Assembly: GCF_011058255.1 (NCBI RefSeq)
Contig: NZ_JAALFH010000065.1
Coordinates: 19,735-83,734, forward strand
Direction of reading: 5' to 3'
DNA length: 64,000 bases
Source: Thioalkalivibrio sp. XN8
GTDB taxonomy: Bacteria; Pseudomonadota; Gammaproteobacteria; Steroidobacterales; XN24
The translations under genes were made by a program, and so were the position numbers. The notes under the pieces were generated by a model. The model had not been told where the DNA came from and searched no databases. It was given only the letters and a program-made list of their open reading frames with translations. Shown here piece after piece: positions 57,101 through 64,000 of the stretch (the first letter of the stretch is position 1; every line of letters starts with the position of its first letter).

Positions 57101-57580
57101 GCCCGGAGCGAGCTCCGGCCGCGGCGCAGCGCGGACCCGCTTGAAGACGTCGTCGATCATCCCGTCGAGGCCGAGCTGCATGCCGTCCTCGGGGCCGTAG
57201 ACCCGCTCCACGCCGTAGGCCTCGAGGGCCCGGCGCTCGGCCGGGGAAATCGTGCCGCCCCCTCCGACCACCACGCGGATGTGCTCCGCCCCATGCTCGC
57301 GGAGCATGTCGACCATGTAGCGGAAATACTCGTTGTGGCCGCCCTGGTAGGAGGAGACCGCGATGCCGTCGGCGTCTTCCTGCAGGGCCGCCCGCACGAT
57401 ATCGGCCACGCTGCGGTTGTGGCCCAGGTGCACCACCTCCGCGCCGTGCGACTGGAGAATCCGGCGGATGATGTTGATGGCCGCGTCGTGGCCGTCGAAC
57501 AGCGAGGCGGCGGTGACGAAGCGCAACGGCCGCCCGGCGCCGCCCGGCAGGACCTCCAATGCGCGTGCTGCTGTGCTCAT
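54149..57580 (-). CDS. icmF: Fused isobutyryl-CoA mutase IcmF
   Basis: The 1143-residue B12 enzyme fuses a cobalamin-binding domain (about 15-150, SLFDGHD with His31), a MeaI-like G-protein chaperone domain (about 200-420, P-loop GTGGAGKS at 209-216) and the mutase domain (about 560-1140). The mutase part has the IcmF-type GEGMPERTNRRFHYLAAG and RLSTAFDSVTLYGEDPD segments rather than the methylmalonyl-CoA mutase motifs. It interconverts isobutyryl-CoA and n-butyryl-CoA, and some IcmF proteins also isomerise isovaleryl-CoA and pivalyl-CoA. The ATG at 57580 is chosen. It diverges from the leucine operon. Confidence 0.94.
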   Translation of the reverse strand: MSTAARALEVLPGGAGRPLRFVTAASLFDGHDAAINIIRRILQSHGAEVVHLGHNRSVADIVRAALQEDADGIAVSSYQGGHNEYFRYMVDMLREHGAEHIRVVVGGGGTISPAERRALEAYGVERVYGPEDGMQLGLDGMIDDVFKRVRAAPRPELAPGAGGPRDHLRIGRTLSLIEDAADEAREPRGPRTALEPAAGAAVPVIGITGTGGAGKSSLTDELLNRFLRAFPELSIAVLAVDPTRRRTGGALLGDRIRMNSLADERVFMRSVATRRQHLATSAALAESVDFLKSVGFGLVIVETAGIGQSDTEIVDLVDLPVYVMTSEYGAASQLEKIDMLDFAELVVLNKFEKRGAEDALRDVRKQWKRNRKAFDLPDEEVPVYPTIASQFNDPGVNRMFRALCAALVERCGLDEADWTPPELPAASDHGALIPPRRVRYLAEIADDGRRANDEAEAEAQSAGTAWACWRALEGIDPERPAALEPYPDEAAAGDGALATLRRRYNEALGALAAESLAALREWPARRAAVEAGEYSYRVRDRELKGQNYTESLSRLMLPKLAPPQYEDWGQQLRFLRRENLPGAYPYTGGVYPYRREAEDPIRMFAGEGMPERTNRRFHYLAAGHAATRLSTAFDSVTLYGEDPDERPDIYGRIGNSGVSIATLDDMKRLYAGFDLCDPSTSVSMTINGPAPMILAMFMNTAIDQQVEKHLRATGGWAAAERRIADLLAGRERPVYRSELPAGHDGSGLGLLGVSGDQVVDAETYGRIREETLARVRGTVQADILKEDQAQNTCIFSTEFALRMMGDVQQYFTDHKIRNFYSVSISGYHIAEAGANPVTQLAFTLANGFTIVEYYLARGMKIDDFAPNLSFFFSNGMDPEYAVIGRVARRIWARAMKRLYGGSARSQMLKYHIQTSGRSLHAQEMHFNDIRTTLQALYALFDNCNSLHTNAFDEALTTPTEASVRRAVAIQLIINRELGLNRNQNPWQGSYVIDYLTDQVEEAVYAEFERITERGGVLGAMESMYQRGRIQEESLYYEHKKHDGSLPIVGVNTFLGPEGQDDAPVEEGQLIRSSEEEKAAQVAATRAFNAASGEAGAGALERLARAAASGGNVFEGLMETVKHCSLGRISRALYAVGGQYRRNM

Positions 57581-57905
57581 GTCGATCTGTCGTACCTGCT
57601 CATGCCGCCGGGGCACAGGGTCCCCGATTATAGCGACAAGCCGCCCCCGGCCGGGACGCGCCCGGATGCTGCGATGCGGCACAAGCCGGCGGGAATGCAG
57701 GAGTTTTCCGCGCTGGCTATAATTGCGCGGCCCGACTCGCCGCCCGGCGGGACCCGGAGACCCGCCTCTCCGCCCGGCCCCGCGGCGCGATCCGCGTCAA
57801 CGCAACCGACCGCGCGCGGCCCGCACGGGCCCCGCACGGCGTCGCGCGCCAGAACAACGACCAGGGCGGACGCCCTGACCGGACCAAAGCAGGAGGTCTC
57901 CGCAG
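57581..57905. promoter_or_regulatory. Divergent promoter region icmF / leucine operon
   Basis: This 325-bp gap holds no gene. A perfect TATAAT lies on the minus strand at 57627-57632 (52 bp before the icmF ATG) and another on the plus strand at 57718-57723 (about 180 bp before the leucine dehydrogenase ATG). Neither has a good -35, which suggests activator-dependent promoters. The leucine dehydrogenase ATG at 57906 has a strong AGGAGG before it. Confidence 0.5.
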
Positions 57906-59027
57906 ATGAATCTGTTCCAGCAGCTCGAGGGCATGGGCCACGAGCAGGTCGTGTTCTTCCAGCACAAGGACAGCGGCCTGAAAGCGATCGTCGCGATCCA
58001 CGACACGGCGCTCGGCCCCGCCCTGGGCGGCCTGCGGATGTGGCCCTACGCGAGCGACGACGAGGCCGTGAAAGACGTGCTCCGCCTGTCGCGGGGCATG
58101 ACCTACAAGGCCGCCGTCTCCGGGCTGAATCTCGGCGGGGGCAAGGCGGTACTGATCGGGGACCCCGCCAAGGACAAGAGCGAGGGGCTGTTCCGGGCGT
58201 TCGGCCGCTTCATCGGCTCGCTCGGCGGCCGCTACATCACCGCCGAGGACGTCGGCACCACGGTCGACGACATGGACTACATCTACCAGGAAACCGACCG
58301 GGTGGTGGGCGTGCACCGGGTCCACGGCGGCAGCGGCGATCCCTCGCCTTTCACGGCCTTCGGCACGCTGCAGGGCATCAAGGCCTGCCTGCAGAAGAAG
58401 TACGGCCACGACGACCCGGGCAAGGCGAGCTTCGCCATCCAGGGCGCCGGCAGCGTGGGCCACTACCTGGCCAAGTTCCTCTCCGAGGCCGGGGCCAAGG
58501 TGTTCGTCTGCGACATCAACGCGGACCGCGTCCAGCACATCGTCGACGAGTTCGGGGCCGAGGCGGTGAGCACCGAGCAGATCTACGACGTGGACGCGAA
58601 CGTGTTCGCCCCCTGCGCGCTCGGCGGCGTCATCAACGACGCCACCCTGCCGCGGCTGAAGTTCGACATCGTCGCCGGCAGCGCCAACAACCAGCTCGAG
58701 ACCAACCAGCATGGCACGGCGCTGGAGGAGCGCGGCATCGTCTACGCGCCCGACTACGCCATCAACGCCGGGGGGCTGATGAACGTCGCCATCGAGCTGC
58801 AGGGCTACGATCGCGACCGCGCCTACCGCATGGTCTCCAGCATTCGCGACATCATCGGCCGCATCTTCCAGCTGGCCGAACGCGACGGCATTCCGACCTG
58901 GCAGGCGGCCGACCGCCTGGCGGAGGAGCGTATTGCGATGATCTCGAAGGTGAAGATCCCCTATTCCAAGCGCTTCAAGGACCGCCTCTCCGGGCGTCGC
59001 AGCCATACCACCGAAATGATGAGCTGA
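57906..59027 (+). CDS. Leucine dehydrogenase (Leu/Phe/Val dehydrogenase family)
   Basis: The 373-residue NAD-dependent enzyme deaminates branched-chain amino acids. Motifs: [12 protein letters not shown] (substrate region), [20 protein letters not shown] with the catalytic lysines, [16 protein letters not shown], and a C-terminal Rossmann domain (about 180-330, [16 protein letters not shown]). It would feed alpha-ketoisocaproate into the leucine pathway. It is first in the operon, 7 bp before isovaleryl-CoA dehydrogenase. Confidence 0.93.
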   Translation: MNLFQQLEGMGHEQVVFFQHKDSGLKAIVAIHDTALGPALGGLRMWPYASDDEAVKDVLRLSRGMTYKAAVSGLNLGGGKAVLIGDPAKDKSEGLFRAFGRFIGSLGGRYITAEDVGTTVDDMDYIYQETDRVVGVHRVHGGSGDPSPFTAFGTLQGIKACLQKKYGHDDPGKASFAIQGAGSVGHYLAKFLSEAGAKVFVCDINADRVQHIVDEFGAEAVSTEQIYDVDANVFAPCALGGVINDATLPRLKFDIVAGSANNQLETNQHGTALEERGIVYAPDYAINAGGLMNVAIELQGYDRDRAYRMVSSIRDIIGRIFQLAERDGIPTWQAADRLAEERIAMISKVKIPYSKRFKDRLSGRRSHTTEMMS

Positions 59028-59034
59028 GGCCGGG

Positions 59035-60207
<1,173 letters not shown>

Positions 60208-60222
60208 ACCCAGGAGTCCGCC

Positions 60223-61401
60223 ATGAGCCAGTCACCGATCGTCATCGCCGCCGCCCGGCGCACCCCCATCGGTTCCTTCCAGGGCACCCTCTCCGCCGTA
60301 CCCGCGCCCGAACTGGCCGCCGCCGCCATGCAGGCGGCGCTCGGGGATGCCGGCGTCGAGCCGGACGACGTCTCGGAAGTCATTTTCGGCTGCGTGCTGC
60401 CCGCCGGCCTCGGCCAGGCCCCGGCGCGCCAGGCCGCGCTGGCCGCGGGACTGCCGCAGGCCGTCGGCTGCACCACGCTCAACAAGGTGTGCGGCTCCGG
60501 CATGAAAGCCGCCATGTTCGGTCACGACCTGCTGCGCGCCGGCTCGGCCTCGATCGTGCTGGCCGGCGGCATGGAGTCGATGAGCAACGCGCCCTACCTG
60601 CTGCCCAAGGCCCGGGCGGGCTACCGCATGGGGCACCAGCAGGTGCTGGACCATATGTTCTACGACGGGCTGCAGAACCCCTACGACGGCCACATGATGG
60701 GGCACTTCGCGGAGGCGACGGCCCGGGAATACGGCTTCAGCCGCGAGGCGCAGGACGCCTTCGCCATCGAGAGCGTCCAGCGGGCCCTGGCGGCCGCGGA
60801 CGACGCCTTCGCGGCCGAGCTCGTGCCCGTGACCGTCAAGACGCGGCGCGGCGAAACCGTGGTCGGCGGCGACGAGGAACCCGGCCGCTGCGACCTCGAC
60901 AAGATCCCCTCCATGCGTCCGGCCTTCGCCAAGGACGGCACCGTGACCGCCGCTTCCTCGTCCTCGATTTCCGACGGCGCCGCCGCCCTGGTACTCACCA
61001 CGGCGGCGGAAGCCGAGCGGCGCGGCCTGGCGCCGCTGGCGCGCATCGTCGGGCACGGCGGGTTCGCCCAGGCGCCGGAGCGGTTCACGACGGCGCCGGT
61101 CGCCGCCATGCGCCACCTGATGGCGCGCCTCGGCTGGGGTGCGGACGACGTCGACCTCTACGAAATCAACGAGGCCTTCGCGGTGGTCACCATGGCCGCC
61201 ATCCACGACCTGGGCCTGGACCCGGCGAAAGTGAACGTCAACGGCGGCGCCTGCGCCCTGGGCCACCCGATCGGCGCCACCGGCGCCCGGATCCTGGTCA
61301 CGCTGGTGCACGCGCTGCGGCAGCGCGGCCTCAGCCGGGGCGTGGCTTCGCTGTGCATCGGCGGCGGCGAAGCCACCGCGGTCGCCGTCGAGACGCTCTG
61401 A
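60223..61401 (+). CDS. Acetyl-CoA acetyltransferase (thiolase)
   Basis: The 392-residue thiolase has nucleophile Cys90 in NKVCGSGMKAA, the NEAFAVV motif, His in ALGHPIGATG and the second Cys in SLCIGGGEA. In this operon it probably splits acetoacetyl-CoA, the end product of leucine catabolism, to two acetyl-CoA. It follows liuA by 15 bp. Confidence 0.95.
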   Translation: MSQSPIVIAAARRTPIGSFQGTLSAVPAPELAAAAMQAALGDAGVEPDDVSEVIFGCVLPAGLGQAPARQAALAAGLPQAVGCTTLNKVCGSGMKAAMFGHDLLRAGSASIVLAGGMESMSNAPYLLPKARAGYRMGHQQVLDHMFYDGLQNPYDGHMMGHFAEATAREYGFSREAQDAFAIESVQRALAAADDAFAAELVPVTVKTRRGETVVGGDEEPGRCDLDKIPSMRPAFAKDGTVTAASSSSISDGAAALVLTTAAEAERRGLAPLARIVGHGGFAQAPERFTTAPVAAMRHLMARLGWGADDVDLYEINEAFAVVTMAAIHDLGLDPAKVNVNGGACALGHPIGATGARILVTLVHALRQRGLSRGVASLCIGGGEATAVAVETL

Positions 61402-63012
<1,611 letters not shown>

Positions 63013-63022
63013 AGGCAGGCTC

Positions 63023-63847
63023 ATGGCCGACAACGTCTTGCTGGAACTGGACCGTCGCGGCATCGCGACCCTGACCCTCAACCGGCCCGAGGTGCATAAC
63101 GCCTTCGATGCCGCCCTGGTGCAGCGACTGACCGAGCTGCTGGTGGCGGTCAAGGAACGCGGCGCTGCGCGCGCCGTCGTCCTGACGGGCGCCGGCCGCT
63201 CCTTCTCCGCCGGCGCGGACCTGAACTGGATGCGCGCGATGGCCGCCTGCACCGAGGAGGAGAATTTCGAGGACGCGCTGCAGCTGGCCGACCTCATGGC
63301 GCTGCTGAACTCCATGCCCCTGCCCACGGTGGCGCGGGTGAACGGCCATGCCTACGGCGGCGGCGTCGGCCTGCTGGCCTGTTGCGACCTGGTCCTGGCC
63401 AGCAACGAAGCGAGGTTCGCCCTGTCGGAGGTTCGCCTCGGCCTGGTGCCCGCGGTCATCAGTCCCTACGTCATCGCCGCCATCGGCGAGCGCAATGCCC
63501 GCCGCCTGTTCCTCAGCGGCGAGGCCATGAACGCCAAGCTGGCCCGTCGGGTGGGGCTGGTGCACGAGATCGCCAAGCCGAACCGGCTCGACGCCGCGCT
63601 CGAGGACCAGCTCGGCATGCTGCTCAGGGGCGGCCCGGTGGCGCTGCGCGAGAGCAAGCAGCTGATCGCCACGGTCACCGGCCACCAGCTGTCGGCCGAC
63701 GACGCGCTCAAGCGCCGCACGGCGGAGATCATCGCGCAGCTCCGCGGCTCGGCCGAGGGGCAGGAAGGGCTGGCCGCCTTCCTCGAGAAGCGCGAGCCTG
63801 CCTGGATCGGGCAGCCGGCCGGCGGAGACGCCGGGGGAGAGGCGTGA
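63023..63847 (+). CDS. liuC: Methylglutaconyl-CoA hydratase (enoyl-CoA hydratase family)
   Basis: The 274-residue crotonase hydrates 3-methylglutaconyl-CoA to HMG-CoA. Oxyanion and catalytic regions: [10 protein letters not shown] and [12 protein letters not shown]-type loop, plus [17 protein letters not shown]. The ATG at 63023 is used rather than the longer frame. Its stop overlaps the liuD GTG (GTGA). Confidence 0.92.
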   Translation: MADNVLLELDRRGIATLTLNRPEVHNAFDAALVQRLTELLVAVKERGAARAVVLTGAGRSFSAGADLNWMRAMAACTEEENFEDALQLADLMALLNSMPLPTVARVNGHAYGGGVGLLACCDLVLASNEARFALSEVRLGLVPAVISPYVIAAIGERNARRLFLSGEAMNAKLARRVGLVHEIAKPNRLDAALEDQLGMLLRGGPVALRESKQLIATVTGHQLSADDALKRRTAEIIAQLRGSAEGQEGLAAFLEKREPAWIGQPAGGDAGGEA

Positions 63848-64000
63848 GGGAATCGTTCCCCATCCGGCGGCTGCTGATCGCCAACCGCGGGGAGATCGCC
63901 TGCCGGGTGATCCGGACCTGCCGCCGGCTCGGCATCGAGACGGTCGCCGTTCACTCCAGCGCGGACGCGCGCGCCCGCCACGTCCGCGAGGCGGACACGG
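63844..64000 (+). CDS. liuD: Methylcrotonyl-CoA carboxylase alpha subunit (5' part)
   Basis: Only the first 52 codons are inside the window. They read as a biotin carboxylase N-domain start ([20 protein letters not shown], then [13 protein letters not shown]). The start is a GTG overlapping the liuC stop by four bases. The order liuA-thiolase-liuB-liuC-liuD is that of leucine catabolism. Confidence 0.93.
   Translation, partial: MRESFPIRRLLIANRGEIACRVIRTCRRLGIETVAVHSSADARARHVREADT

Overview
The window is 64 kb of high-GC chromosomal DNA, packed with genes at typical bacterial density. It comes from a gammaproteobacterium. Supporting this are the gene orders pilW-rodZ-hisS-yfgM-bamB-der and queA-tgt-yajC-secD-secF, a BamB lipoprotein, RodZ, TrmJ next to SuhB, and FeoA-FeoB-FeoC. 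The GC content and the gene content resemble Chromatiales or Xanthomonadales-type lineages (Wenzhouxiangella-like), but no marker in the window fixes the genus. There is no phage, insertion sequence, CRISPR array or plasmid gene: this is core genome with a few unusual modules.

Layout. 1-5.4 kb: a SYLF lipoprotein, a small DUF2892 membrane protein, a Crp/Fnr regulator, a probable broken gene, and a CPBP protease overlapping a patatin-Omp85 protein. 5.5-11.2 kb: katG behind an OxyR-like operator, with a divergent SLC13/RCK permease and mltF. 11.1-16.2 kb (minus): tadA, a CDGSH-glutamate synthase fusion, guaA, guaB. 16.3-18.05 kb: xseA, then a 324-bp composite inverted-repeat element. 18.05-29.8 kb (minus): one long co-directional run, metX, der, bamB, yfgM, hisS, rodZ, pilW, rlmN, ndk, iscA, a degenerate iscU, iscS, trmJ. 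29.9-38.2 kb: suhB (plus), then an antiporter, secF, secD, yajC, tgt and queA (minus). 38.2-40.5 kb (minus): sigma factor, anti-sigma factor, PDZ protein. 40.6-45.6 kb (plus): tRNA-Leu(CAA), then a Fur-box-preceded iron operon of porin, cytochrome c lipoprotein, feoA, feoB and feoC. 45.6-48.4 kb: a NUDIX hydrolase, fdxA, dsbC, xerD. 48.6-54.0 kb (minus): a seven-gene TonB system (DUF3450, TtpC-like, ExbB, two ExbD, TonB, TPR). 54.1-64 kb: IcmF diverging from a leucine catabolism operon (leucine dehydrogenase, isovaleryl-CoA dehydrogenase, thiolase, liuB, liuC, start of liuD).

The parts most worth following up are the porin-cytochrome-FeoABC operon, the double CDGSH-glutamate synthase fusion, the IscU-like protein lacking two of its three cluster ligands, and the nested inverted-repeat element after xseA. 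Also notable are two long perfect palindromes of one family at 38.2 and 46.6 kb, a 62-bp identical segment shared by the tandem exbD genes, and the pairing of IcmF with isovaleryl-CoA metabolism. Functional statements rest on motif reading and gene context only; no database search was possible.
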